Positions 8,329 through 16,697 of a stretch of DNA of 64,000 bases are shown piece by piece. Below the pieces are notes generated by a model, which ran no database searches, was not told where the DNA came from, and was given only the letters and a program-made list of their open reading frames with translations. The translations under genes were made by a program, and so were the position numbers. Position 1 is the stretch's first letter. Each line of letters opens with the position of its first letter. The DNA comes from Allobosea sp. CRIB-10 (GTDB lineage Bacteria > Pseudomonadota > Alphaproteobacteria > Rhizobiales > Beijerinckiaceae), in the NCBI RefSeq assembly GCF_900112185.1, contig NZ_FOKP01000012.1:105199-169198 (forward strand), in the 5' to 3' direction.

Positions 8329-8351
8329 AAGATACATTGTATATGCATGTT
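8329..8351 (-). promoter_or_regulatory. NsrR-type operator
   Basis: The sequence aagatacattgtatatgcat plus gtt matches the NsrR consensus AANATGCATTTNNAATGCATNTT at 16 of 19 defined positions. It is the only good match I noticed in an intergenic region, and it lies 49 bp upstream of the 40-residue peptide gene that precedes nsrR. Confidence 0.6.
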
Positions 8352-8611
8352 TTAGCCAATTCGACATTTTCCGGCCGACAATGATTGCGACTCCAGTGCG
8401 CCTCGACTCGGTCAAAACCGCCTATGGGGCAGTTACGCGCATGCTGCACGGGTCGACGTACCGGAACGGCTGCACCTCATTGAGGCGCTCGACTCGGCTC
8501 CATCGAGAGAAATCGACCTCAGACAGGAATGACCTCGGCAATACTCACCTACGATTCGCGCCGAACGGACAGCATGTCGCTTTGTCGTGGCTAAACCGGA
8601 ATTCATCCGAT

Positions 8612-8944
8612 CTAGCTGTGGTTAAGGAGGATCGTCAGAAGGAGAGAGGAATCCTCGATACCCTCCAAGGAGTGAATCTCGCCGCCGGCGAGATAAACCC
8701 ATTCTCCGGCACTCAATAGGACCGGCCTATCTCTGAGGCCGAGCGAGATGCACCCTTCGAGGCAATGCAGCATGATATTGCCCGGCACCTTATGCGGCGG
8801 GATTTTCGTTCCGGCTAGGACGACCAGCCGGACGGCCTCAAAATGTTTGGACTTGATGATCGCCGCCGTTTTGGCGAATTTCAAATTGGTACCGAACGGC
8901 CGCAAATCGACGACCTCTCCCGGTTTCGCGTGCTGCAATGCCAC
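8612..8944 (-). CDS. small cupin-domain protein
   Basis: From a GTG start at 8944 this gene encodes about 110 residues with a single conserved beta-barrel cupin. The metal-site region reads AGTKIPPHKVPGNIMLHCLEG and the second motif is GEWVYLAGGEIHSLEGIE. Only some of the usual His/Glu ligands are present (PPH, HCLEG, IHSLE). Small cupins of this sort are frequent beside NO-metabolism genes, but substrate and role are unknown. A longer in-frame start at 9043 lies in IS5-derived DNA and is rejected; the IS5 remnant begins just upstream and may have cut the native promoter. Confidence 0.65.
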   Translation of the reverse strand: MALQHAKPGEVVDLRPFGTNLKFAKTAAIIKSKHFEAVRLVVLAGTKIPPHKVPGNIMLHCLEGCISLGLRDRPVLLSAGEWVYLAGGEIHSLEGIEDSSLLLTILLNHS

Positions 8945-8972
8945 GGTACCCTCGCTCTGTTGTTGTTCAAGA

Positions 8973-9339
8973 CCGTCCCGTTTGCGACGATCGCGGCCGC
9001 CCGATGCTCTCGGAAGGCCAGATGAGCGACCATCAGGGCGCAAGCCTCATGCCCGCAGCCCTGCCGCCAACCAAGCCCCTCATCGCCGACCGCGGCTATG
9101 ATAGCGCCGCGTTCCGCTAGGCGCTGGTCGTTAAAGGCATCGAACCCTGCATTCCATCGAGCAGAAGCCGGAAAATCCCCTTCGCTTACGACCAGGCACT
9201 CTATCGCCAGCGCCACAAGGTCGAGAACCTCTTCGCCAGGCTCAAGGGCTGGCGGCGCATCGGCACACGATACGACCGATACGCCCACACATTCTTCTCG
9301 GCCATCTGTATCGCAGCGACCGTCATCTTCTGGCTCTGA
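8973..9339 (+). pseudogene. IS5-family (IS427-like) transposase remnant
   Basis: Plus-strand sequence encodes the C-terminal part of an IS5-type DDE transposase: LSEGQMSDHQGA, IADRGYDSAAFR, then YRQRHKVENLFARLKGWRRI and the family ending ICIAATVIFWL. An in-frame TAG at 9118-9120 interrupts it and the N-terminal two thirds are missing. It is a dead fragment that marks the right edge of the accessory segment. Confidence 0.85.
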
Positions 9340-9355
9340 TCAAGGACTCCTAAGC

Positions 9356-9607
9356 CTAGTCCGTAGCTAGGGACTCAATCTTCGATACAATAAGTTCGAA
9401 GGTTTTCCTCTCCTCCAGCAGAGCCATATCTATGTCTCCATTCTTTAGTCCTCGCAGCATTCCCGCTTTAAATCTTGCGGCGGCTTCGACGCCTTCATGA
9501 GAGGAAATGTGTTTCATGGAGTAGCCAATACAAAGATATAACGCGTTCAGTGCGATTTTGATCTGCTCCATATTTGTGTCCGTTACACTTTCAATTTCCT
9601 CAGCCAT
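9356..9607 (-). CDS. hypothetical protein, 83 residues
   Basis: A minus-strand gene with an ideal AAGGAG site 5 bp before the ATG at 9607 encodes a mostly helical, soluble 83-residue protein (MAEEIESVTDTNMEQIKIAL...). No motif is recognised. Its codon use is clearly more AT-rich than its neighbours, and it lies directly against the IS5 remnant, so recent acquisition is likely. The start and reading frame look real because of the ribosome site; function is unknown. Confidence 0.55.
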   Translation of the reverse strand: MAEEIESVTDTNMEQIKIALNALYLCIGYSMKHISSHEGVEAAARFKAGMLRGLKNGDIDMALLEERKTFELIVSKIESLATD

Positions 9608-9768
9608 TTTCTGCTCCTTAAAGCTGCTGCTCAAGCGGGCGCGATCCAGCTCCCCGTAGATGGAAATCCAACTCCGAATTCAACCGCCGACCAGCGAGGC
9701 TGTTCCGAAAATTGCCCTTAAGCGCAGAAAACGCAGATCCGACCTAAGGAGGTCATCGCCATCAGAAG

Positions 9769-9987
9769 CTAGGTTGCTCCGGAACCTTCCGATCGGTGAT
9801 CGTTCTCGCGGCCATTCGACGAGTTGCTCGCGCCGGCGATCAGGTCGTTCTCTTCGTCGAGCAGAACGCGTGCGGCCGCGCCTTCGAGATCGTCGTACTG
9901 GCCGCTCCGTAATGACCAGAGAAAGGCTGCCAGTGCGGCTCCGCCAAGGACAAGCGCCAGAGGCACGAGGAAAACGAGGCTGCTCAT
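9769..9987 (-). CDS. fixS: cbb3 oxidase maturation protein FixS/CcoS
   Basis: This 72-residue protein has one N-terminal transmembrane helix (LVFLVPLALVLGGAALAAFLW) followed by the family hallmark SLRSGQYDDLEGAA with a DE-rich segment. CcoS is needed to insert heme b and copper into subunit I of the cbb3 oxidase. It overlaps the end of fixI by 4 bp (ATGA), so the two are translationally coupled. The C-terminal tail (about 25 residues) is polar and unconserved. Confidence 0.92.
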   Translation of the reverse strand: MSSLVFLVPLALVLGGAALAAFLWSLRSGQYDDLEGAAARVLLDEENDLIAGASNSSNGRENDHRSEGSGAT

Positions 9988-12248
9988 CCGCCTGCCCGTA
10001 AGGTCGGAGCGAGAGCAATCAAATCTGGCTGCGCATCGCGCGGTCGAGAGCGCCTGCCCGCGTCAAGGCGCAGTGCGTTCGCAACGACGAGGATCGAGGA
10101 CAGCGACATTGCCAACGCGGCGATCAGGGGCGTGACGTGGCCCGCGATCGCGATCGGAAGCGCGATGGCGTTGTAGGTAATTGCGAGTGCGAAGTTCTGC
10201 CGGACCAGCCGGCCGGCGTGACGCGATACGGCAATCGCCATTGGGACCGCATCAAGCCCTTCGCGCAGGAAAACGAAATCCGCCGCATTGCGACTAAGGT
10301 CCGCTGCCGACGCTGGCGCCATCGAGACGTGGGCAGCGGCCAATGCGGGCACGTCATTTAGCCCGTCCCCGACCATCAGCACCTTCCGGCCCTCCGCGGT
10401 CAACGCAGCGAGCCGCTCGACCTTTTGCGCTGGCAGCAAACTCGCAGCGACAGAGTCGATCCCGAGCTTTCTCGCCATGGCCTGCACAGCGTCTGGGGCA
10501 TCGCCGGAAAGCAAGCTGACGTCCAACCCTGCAGCGTGCAAGGCGCCGACGGCCGGCCTTGCCTGCGGTCGCATTGCCTCCTCAAATGCAAAACGGGCGA
10601 GGAAGTCGCCGTCGCAGCTCAGCACCGTGCCGCTCTCTGCAGTCTGTGTCGGGGCTATTTCTATTGAGAGCGCCCATTCAGCCCGCCCGAGCCGAAAAAG
10701 GCGATCCAGAAGCCTGGCTTCGATACCGAGCCCCGGGTATTCACTCACCTCCGATAAAACCAGATCGCCCGCCGGCACCGCATCGGCAATCGCCCGCGAC
10801 AGGGGATGATTGGAGCGGCGTGCAACTTCCGCCGCAATCGCCAGCATGTCCGGCGCGACATCCTTGCCATTGACGAGACGCGGCTGGCCTAGGGTCAGAG
10901 TTCCGGTTTTGTCGAAGGCCACGGCATCGATCTCAGCCATGCGCTCGATCGCCGAACCGTCCTTGACCATGATGCCGTTCTCGAACAGCCGCCGCGATGC
11001 CACCACCTGCACGATCGGCACGGCGAGCCCGAGTGCGCAGGGGCAGGTTATGATCAGAACGGCGATGGCGACTGTGATCGCCTGGTGCCACTCCCCGACC
11101 AACGCCATCCAGCCGAGAAAGGTCAGGCAGGCGGTGGCGTGGACGACTGGCGAGTAAAGCGTTGCGGCGCGATCGGCGATGCGACGGTAGCGGGCGCGCC
11201 CGCCTTCAGCGGCTTCCATCAGCCTGACCATCTCGGCAAGGAAGGAGCTGTCCGCCCGTGCGGAGGCAATGATGACGAGTGCGCCGGAAAGATTGAGCGT
11301 ACCGGCCTGCACCGCGGCGCCGAGTTCGACGCGGCGGGGCGCGCTCTCGCCGGTGACGATGGCGCAATCAAGCTCGGAAACCCCGTCCTCGACCACGCCA
11401 TCGACGGGGACACGCTCGCCCGCAGTGAGCGCGATGCGCATGCCGGGTTCGATCTCGTTGACCGGAAGATAGTCGCGGCCGCCGTCGGCGCGCAGCACCG
11501 TGGCACCGCGCGGTGCCAGGCGCATGAGACCGCGCACGGCGGCGCGCGCCCTTTCCCGCATCACATGTTCGAGGGTGCGTCCGATCAGCAGAAAGAAGAT
11601 CAGCGAGGTCGCGGCTTCGAAATAGGCATGCGGACCGTCATGGACCGTGTCGTAGAGGCTGAGGCCGAAGGCGAGGGTGATGCCGATCGAGATCGGTACG
11701 TCCATGTTGGTTCGGCCATGCCGCAGCGCCGACCAGGCCGAGGCGAAGAAGACCTGGCCTGAATAAAGCAGGCAGGGCAGCGCCAGCGCCGCCGAGATCC
11801 AGTGGAAGGCGGCGCGCGTCTCCGGCTCGGCGCCAGACCAGACCGAGACCGAGAGGATCATGATGTTCATCGAACAGAAGCCGGCGACCGCGAGGGCCCG
11901 GATCAGCCGTGAGAATTCCGGATCCCGGACATCGGCGTCGATCTCGAAGAGATGGGCCGGATAGCCGAGGTGGGCCATGGCGCCCAGCAGGTCGGGTGGC
12001 GCCTCGCCGCGCCACTTCACCGCCACCCGCCGGGTCGAGAGGTTGACCCGGACATGTGCGACGCCGGCAAGCTTTGCTAGCCCGCTCTCGATGGCGTGGA
12101 TGCAAGCGGCGCAATGGACGCCGGGCGCCGCCAGATCGGTCTGAAGGAGGCCGTCGCCGAGATACCGGCTCGCGAGCCGCATCTCCTCGCGCGAAGCCGC
12201 CGCCACCGTCTCGGCGTCGGCCGGCAGCGGCGTGGCGCAGCAGCTCAT
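9984..12248 (-). CDS. fixI: copper-exporting P-type ATPase FixI/CcoI
   Basis: This 754-residue P1B-type ATPase has an N-terminal heavy-metal domain with the CAAC motif (about residue 47), preceded by a further cysteine pair (MSCC). The membrane part carries TCPCALGLAVP. The phosphorylation site is DKTGTLT, the actuator motif TGES, and the hinge GDGLNDVPALAAAHVS. The FixI/CcoI subfamily moves Cu across the inner membrane at low flux to supply the CuB centre of cbb3 oxidase and is not a bulk detoxifier. Position immediately upstream of fixS and downstream of fixNOQP supports that subfamily over CopA. It overlaps the DUF2189 gene by 4 bp. Confidence 0.93.
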   Translation of the reverse strand: MSCCATPLPADAETVAAASREEMRLASRYLGDGLLQTDLAAPGVHCAACIHAIESGLAKLAGVAHVRVNLSTRRVAVKWRGEAPPDLLGAMAHLGYPAHLFEIDADVRDPEFSRLIRALAVAGFCSMNIMILSVSVWSGAEPETRAAFHWISAALALPCLLYSGQVFFASAWSALRHGRTNMDVPISIGITLAFGLSLYDTVHDGPHAYFEAATSLIFFLLIGRTLEHVMRERARAAVRGLMRLAPRGATVLRADGGRDYLPVNEIEPGMRIALTAGERVPVDGVVEDGVSELDCAIVTGESAPRRVELGAAVQAGTLNLSGALVIIASARADSSFLAEMVRLMEAAEGGRARYRRIADRAATLYSPVVHATACLTFLGWMALVGEWHQAITVAIAVLIITCPCALGLAVPIVQVVASRRLFENGIMVKDGSAIERMAEIDAVAFDKTGTLTLGQPRLVNGKDVAPDMLAIAAEVARRSNHPLSRAIADAVPAGDLVLSEVSEYPGLGIEARLLDRLFRLGRAEWALSIEIAPTQTAESGTVLSCDGDFLARFAFEEAMRPQARPAVGALHAAGLDVSLLSGDAPDAVQAMARKLGIDSVAASLLPAQKVERLAALTAEGRKVLMVGDGLNDVPALAAAHVSMAPASAADLSRNAADFVFLREGLDAVPMAIAVSRHAGRLVRQNFALAITYNAIALPIAIAGHVTPLIAALAMSLSSILVVANALRLDAGRRSRPRDAQPDLIALAPTLRAGG

Positions 12249-13030
12249 TTGATGGCCCGGTAGCTGTGCCAGGTAGCGTGTCCCAGCAACGGGAAGACGA
12301 CGATCAGGCCGATCAGCCCCGTCGCCATGCTCGCGAGGATCAGAGCCAGCACGATCGCGCCCCAGGCCAGCATCACGGGCAGGTTATTCCAGACCAGCGA
12401 GATGCTGGTTCCCATCGCCGTGAAGGCATCGACCCTTTCATCGAGCAGCATCGGGATAGCAAAGGTGCTGATGGCGAAGGAGAAGGCGGCGAAGATGCCG
12501 CCGGCCACCGTGCCGACCAGCAGCATGCCCCATCCGACCGGCGTCGTCAGCAGCATGGTGACGACTTCTCCGAACCCCGGAAACGGCCGCAGGCCGAAGA
12601 ACAGTGCGTAGATGATCACCGCGGCGCGCATCCAGACCAGCATCAGCAGGCACAACAGCGCGCCCGTGAACCAGACCTGGGCGCCAGAGGCCGCGCGCAC
12701 GAAGATCATGCCGGCAAGGCTCACGCGCCGGCCGGCTTCGAGGGCGCGGCTCTTCTGATAGAGGCCGATCGCGATAAGTGGGCCGACCACCAGGAAGCCG
12801 GCCAGGGCAGGAAACAGGATGTAGTCGAGTTCCAGCCGGAACAGACCCCAGACAATGAACAGCGAGACGGCGAAGATGGCGAAGCCGTAGATCAAGCTCG
12901 GCGCCGGGCTCGTCCACAGGTCTCGCCAGCCGCTCGCCAGCCAGTCGAACGCTGCGCGTGCCGGCAGGTTGCGGCGGCGCTGCAGGTAGAGAGGGAGTGG
13001 GATGTCCCCGTCGGATTCGGTCGTGCCCAT
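12245..13030 (-). CDS. DUF2189 integral membrane protein
   Basis: This 261-residue protein has about six hydrophobic segments and matches the DUF2189 pattern (a large proton-pump-like membrane domain, with WASPAPSLIYG-like SPAPSLIYGFAIF near residue 50 and LLGHATWHSYRAIK at the C terminus). I chose the ATG at 13030, which has a GAAGGGAG ribosome site, over an upstream in-frame start. It lies between fixP and fixI in the place usually held by fixG/fixH, and overlaps fixI by 4 bp. DUF2189 members often sit beside terminal-oxidase genes, but their function is unknown. Confidence 0.82.
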   Translation of the reverse strand: MGTTESDGDIPLPLYLQRRRNLPARAAFDWLASGWRDLWTSPAPSLIYGFAIFAVSLFIVWGLFRLELDYILFPALAGFLVVGPLIAIGLYQKSRALEAGRRVSLAGMIFVRAASGAQVWFTGALLCLLMLVWMRAAVIIYALFFGLRPFPGFGEVVTMLLTTPVGWGMLLVGTVAGGIFAAFSFAISTFAIPMLLDERVDAFTAMGTSISLVWNNLPVMLAWGAIVLALILASMATGLIGLIVVFPLLGHATWHSYRAIK

Positions 13031-13043
13031 GCCGTCACTCCCT

Positions 13044-13253
13044 TCAGCAGGCCGAGCGGGCGGCCCGGAACATACCGGAACCCGCTGCTTTCTCATGCGG
13101 CACGCAATCGGGCTGCGACCCGACGGCGACATAGACCAGATGTGCATTGGCGAGGAGGAGCAGCGCCACGACGCCGGTCGCCAGCAGCCAGGCGAGGAGC
13201 CGCCCCTTCCTCTTGTGACTGCTGCCGGGGGCGCGATCGGCCGGGGCGCTCAT
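13044..13253 (-). CDS. 69-residue membrane peptide downstream of fixP
   Basis: A basic N terminus (SSHKRKGR) is followed by one transmembrane helix (LLAWLLATGVVALLLLANA) and a short extracytoplasmic tail with two cysteines (QPDCVPHEK and RSAC at the very end). The ATG overlaps the fixP stop by 4 bp, so it is translated with the oxidase. It is not FixH, which is longer and has a different fold. I believe similar peptides occur beside oxidase or nap genes in rhizobia, but no function is established. Confidence 0.65.
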   Translation of the reverse strand: MSAPADRAPGSSHKRKGRLLAWLLATGVVALLLLANAHLVYVAVGSQPDCVPHEKAAGSGMFRAARSAC

Positions 13254-14128
13254 CGCGCACCCTCCTTGAGCGTGCCGACATAGAGCGCGAGCAGCTTAAT
13301 CTCGGCCGCGGACAACCGGCCCTCCCAATGTGGCATGTGCCCCTGACGTCCCGAATGGATGCTGGCGTAGACGGACTGCGCGTCGCCGCCATAGGTCCAA
13401 ACGGTGTCGGTCAGGTCGGGTGCGCCGAGATCGCGCATGCCCTTGCCCTCCGTTCCGTGGCAAGCGACGCAATTCGCGGCGAAGACCTCTTTGCCGGCCG
13501 GCAGGCGCGCCTGCTCGGCTTCCAACAGCGTTTGCCCCGAGAGCGAGCGGGCGTAGGCGGTAACAGCAAGCACCTGGGCGCGGTCGAGCACGCCGTCGCG
13601 CCCGAAGGCCAACATCTGCGCGGCGCGCGTATCCTTGCTCGTCGAATTGATGCCGACGCGGATCGTCTGCGCGATGGTTTCGGGGTCGCCGCCCCAGAGC
13701 CAGGCGCCGGAGGCGAGATTGGGATAGCCCGGCCCGCCCTTGCCGTCGGTGCCGTGGCAGACGCCGCAATTGTCAGCGAAGAGGGTGCGACCCGTGTCAC
13801 GAACATGACGCATCAGCGCCGGATCGGCGGCGATCTCGGCGAAGGAGGTCTGCTCGATCCGGCTCGTCCAGCTCGCGCGCTCCGCCGCCGCCTCCTGCAC
13901 CTGCTGCGTCACGACCTGACGCTGGTCGATGCCCAGCAGCCCCTTGGTGTAGGTCCAACCCAGTGGCCAGGCCGGCATCAGCAGCCAGTAGCCGATCGCG
14001 AACAGCGTCGCGGCCGCGAGGAAGAACAGGACTACGCGCGGGACCGGCGTGTCCAGCTCCTCGATTCCGTTCCATTCATGGCCGGTCGTCATCCGCCCCG
14101 TGACGGGATCGCGTTCAGCATGGTCCAT
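13250..14128 (-). CDS. fixP: cbb3 cytochrome oxidase diheme subunit FixP/CcoP
   Basis: This 292-residue membrane-anchored cytochrome c has an N-terminal transmembrane helix (about 33-55), then two heme-binding motifs, CGVCH and CVACH, about 90 residues apart, each followed by a GTDGKG/GTEGKG stretch. A methionine-containing axial segment (GHMPHWEGRLSAAEI) lies near the C terminus. CcoP passes electrons from cytochrome c to CcoO. Length and layout match the family. It follows fixQ by 3 bp. Confidence 0.95.
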   Translation of the reverse strand: MDHAERDPVTGRMTTGHEWNGIEELDTPVPRVVLFFLAAATLFAIGYWLLMPAWPLGWTYTKGLLGIDQRQVVTQQVQEAAAERASWTSRIEQTSFAEIAADPALMRHVRDTGRTLFADNCGVCHGTDGKGGPGYPNLASGAWLWGGDPETIAQTIRVGINSTSKDTRAAQMLAFGRDGVLDRAQVLAVTAYARSLSGQTLLEAEQARLPAGKEVFAANCVACHGTEGKGMRDLGAPDLTDTVWTYGGDAQSVYASIHSGRQGHMPHWEGRLSAAEIKLLALYVGTLKEGAR

Positions 14129-14131
14129 CGC

Positions 14132-14302
14132 TCAATCCCCCGGTCTGTCGTCCTTGTCGAGAATGCTCTTCTTGGCGCGGTCGAAGCGCTTTCGATTCGA
14201 AGGCCAGAAGGCGTAGATCAGCACACCGATCGCGAGGGCGATCAGGTAGAACAGCCCCCAGCTCTTGGCGAAGGCGACCAGCGTCTGGTGATCGAGGCCC
14301 AT
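14132..14302 (-). CDS. fixQ: cbb3 oxidase small subunit FixQ/CcoQ
   Basis: This 56-residue protein has a single helix (GLFYLIALAIGVLIYAFWPS) followed by the family motif NRKRFDRAKKSIL. CcoQ stabilises the oxidase complex. The start at 14302 (MGLDHQ) is chosen because the preceding in-frame region overlaps fixO. It sits in the canonical N-O-Q-P order. Confidence 0.92.
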   Translation of the reverse strand: MGLDHQTLVAFAKSWGLFYLIALAIGVLIYAFWPSNRKRFDRAKKSILDKDDRPGD

Positions 14303-14306
14303 CGGC

Positions 14307-15047
14307 TCATTTCCCCGTGGCGGCGGTCTGCTTGTGGGCGGCATCGGTCAGCTTGCCGAGCACCTGCAGATAGGCGACCAGCGCGTCCATCTCCGTCAGG
14401 CGCCCGGGCTCACCGTCGAAGGCGCGGACATTTGTCGCCTCGCCATAGCGCTCGCCGACGCCACCGGCATAGGGGCTGTCGGGACTGGCCTGGCCATAGG
14501 CGTCGGCACTGGCATTGGCGATCTGGGTTTCGGTATAGGGCACGCCGAGCTTGCGTTGAGCTGCGAGGTGCTGGCCAAGGTCGGCCGTGTTGAGCTCGGT
14601 GCGCATGAGCCAGCCATATTTCGGCATGACCGATTGCGGGACGACGGCGCGTGGATTGATCAGATGCGCGACATGCCATTGGTCGGAATACTTGCCGCCC
14701 ACCCTGGCGAGGTCCGGGCCTGTGCGCTTGGAGCCCCACAGCATCGGCTTGTCGTATTGAGATTCGACCGCCAGTGAATAGGGCCCGTAGCGCTCGACCT
14801 CGTCGCGCAGGGTGCGGATCATCTGGCTATGGCAGGCATAGCAGCCTTCGCGAATGTAGATGTTACGTCCGGCCGTTTCGAGCGGCGTATAGACGCGCAT
14901 GTCGGGCGCCTTCTCGACCGTCTCCTGGATGGTGAAGAGCGGGGCGATCTCGACGAAGCCGCCGATCGCGGAGACGCCGATGATAGCGAGCACGAAACCG
15001 ATGGCGCTGCGTTCGAGCTTGCGGTGGAAATTCGGCATGGCGCTCAC
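14307..15047 (-). CDS. fixO: cbb3 cytochrome oxidase monoheme subunit FixO/CcoO
   Basis: This 246-residue protein has an N-terminal membrane anchor (about 12-32), then the heme c motif CYACHSQM in EGCYACHSQMIRTLRDE. A conserved methionine ligand region lies in VVPQSVMPKYGWL. CcoO carries one heme c between CcoP and the catalytic subunit. Its ATG overlaps the fixN stop by 4 bp, showing translational coupling. Confidence 0.95.
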   Translation of the reverse strand: MSAMPNFHRKLERSAIGFVLAIIGVSAIGGFVEIAPLFTIQETVEKAPDMRVYTPLETAGRNIYIREGCYACHSQMIRTLRDEVERYGPYSLAVESQYDKPMLWGSKRTGPDLARVGGKYSDQWHVAHLINPRAVVPQSVMPKYGWLMRTELNTADLGQHLAAQRKLGVPYTETQIANASADAYGQASPDSPYAGGVGERYGEATNVRAFDGEPGRLTEMDALVAYLQVLGKLTDAAHKQTAATGK

Positions 15048-16693
15048 TCTCCCGGCTGCAGGGCTGTGCCGGCCGGTATGTCCGCCTCGGCGGCGTGCTC
15101 CGGGGCCTGCGAGCGCGCCATCCGGATCGTCATCCAGACATTGTAGGAGGCCACGATCGCGCCGATTAGGAACAACAGCCCGCCGACGGTGCGCGCGATG
15201 TAGTAGGGATGCATCGCGACAAGGCTGTCGATGAACGAATAGGCGAGGGTGCCGCTGTCGTTATAGGTGCGCCACATCAGGCCCTGGATGATGCCCGAGT
15301 TCCACATCGCGAAGACGTAGATGATGGTCCCCGACAGCGCGAGCCAGAAGTGGACCTCGACCAGCTTGGGCGAATAGATCTGCTTGACCTTCCACATCCA
15401 CGGCACGAGCGCGTAGATCGAGCCGAAGGTGATCATCGCCACCCAGCCGAGCGCCCCGGCGTGGACATGGCCGACTGTCCAGTCGGTGTAGTGCGACAGC
15501 GAGTTGACGGCGCGGATCGCCATGAACGAACCCTCGAAGGTCGACAGGCCGTAGAAGACGGCGGCGACCATCATGAAGCGCAGCGTCGCATCGTCGCGGA
15601 CCTTGTGCCAAGCGCCATTGAGCGTCGCGAGCGCGTTGCCGGCAGAGGCCCAGGACGGCACCAGCAGCACCACCGAGAAGGTCATGCCGAGTGTCTGCAC
15701 CCATTGCGGCAGGGCCGTGTAGTGCAAGTGGTGCGAGCCCGCCCACATGTACATGAAGGTGATGCCCCAGAAGCTGATGATCGACAGCCTGTAGGAGAAG
15801 ATCGGCCGCCCCGCCCGCTTTGGCAGGTAGTAGTACATCATCCCGAGGAAGCCGGCGGTCAGGAAGAAGGCGACGGCGTTGTGGCCGTACCACCACTGCA
15901 CCATCGCATCCTGGACGCCGGAATAGACCGTGTAGCTCTTGGCGCTGCCGAGCGAGATCGGGAGGGCGAGGTTGTTGACGATGTGCAGCACCGCCACGAC
16001 CAGGATGAAGGCCATGTAGTACCAGTTAGCGACGTAGATGTGCGGTTCCTTGCGCCGCTGCAGCGTGCGGATGTAGATCAGAAAATAGGTCACCCAAACA
16101 ACGACCAGCCACAGGTCGGCGTACCATTCCGGCTCGGCATATTCTTTGGACTGGGTCAGTCCCATCAGATAGCCGCTGGCGGCGATCACGCAGAACAGGT
16201 TGTAGCCGATCAGCACGAACCACGGGCTGAACTGGTCGGGCAAGCGAGCCCGCGAGGTGCGCTGCAGGACATGGAAGGAGGTGGCGATCAGCGCATTGCC
16301 GCCGAAGCCGAAGATCACGCCCGAGGTATGGACCGGCCTGATCCTGCCGAAACTCGCCCAGCCCGCGTCGAAGGTCAGGTCCGGCCAGGCCAGCAGCGCC
16401 GCGACCCAGACGCCGAAGAACATGCCGACGACCGCCCAAGCAAGGGAGAGCACGATGCCGACCTTGGTCGGGTCGTCGTAATAGCGGGTCAGGCGCTCAT
16501 CCGACGGCTCCGGCTCGAAATATTTCGACAGCACCAGGAATATGCCGCCAATCCCGAAGAGAAGGACGATGGCGCCGTGAACGCCCAGCAAGTCGTCGCG
16601 CCCGGCGATCGCCATCGCCAGGCCGCACAGGGCGAGCAGCAACGAGACTGCGATTGCGAGTTGGCGTTCCGCCAGGGTGAGCGCTGATATCAT
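15044..16693 (-). CDS. fixN: cbb3 cytochrome oxidase catalytic subunit FixN/CcoN
   Basis: This 549-residue heme-copper oxidase subunit I of the C (cbb3) class has about 14 hydrophobic segments. The low-spin heme ligand region RPVHTSGVIFGFGGNAL and the CuB region YGHNAVAFFLTAGFLG are clear, and SHHLHYTALPQWVQ contributes further histidines. It reduces O2 at nanomolar levels and pumps protons. It is the first structural gene of a coupled run fixNOQP-peptide-DUF2189-fixIS, with an FNR/FixK-type box about 650 bp upstream before the companion membrane gene. Confidence 0.96.
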   Translation of the reverse strand: MISALTLAERQLAIAVSLLLALCGLAMAIAGRDDLLGVHGAIVLLFGIGGIFLVLSKYFEPEPSDERLTRYYDDPTKVGIVLSLAWAVVGMFFGVWVAALLAWPDLTFDAGWASFGRIRPVHTSGVIFGFGGNALIATSFHVLQRTSRARLPDQFSPWFVLIGYNLFCVIAASGYLMGLTQSKEYAEPEWYADLWLVVVWVTYFLIYIRTLQRRKEPHIYVANWYYMAFILVVAVLHIVNNLALPISLGSAKSYTVYSGVQDAMVQWWYGHNAVAFFLTAGFLGMMYYYLPKRAGRPIFSYRLSIISFWGITFMYMWAGSHHLHYTALPQWVQTLGMTFSVVLLVPSWASAGNALATLNGAWHKVRDDATLRFMMVAAVFYGLSTFEGSFMAIRAVNSLSHYTDWTVGHVHAGALGWVAMITFGSIYALVPWMWKVKQIYSPKLVEVHFWLALSGTIIYVFAMWNSGIIQGLMWRTYNDSGTLAYSFIDSLVAMHPYYIARTVGGLLFLIGAIVASYNVWMTIRMARSQAPEHAAEADIPAGTALQPGE

Positions 16694-16697
16694 CTGG

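Noticed and set aside
12056..14593. A very long open frame on the plus strand opposite fixP-fixI, and similar ones opposite fixN (15209-16687), napA (18853-20799) and the ABC gene (49733-51772 minus)
   Set aside because: They are antisense frames kept open by the high GC content. They have Arg/Gly/His-biased composition, no ribosome sites and no motifs, while the opposite strands encode well-defined families.
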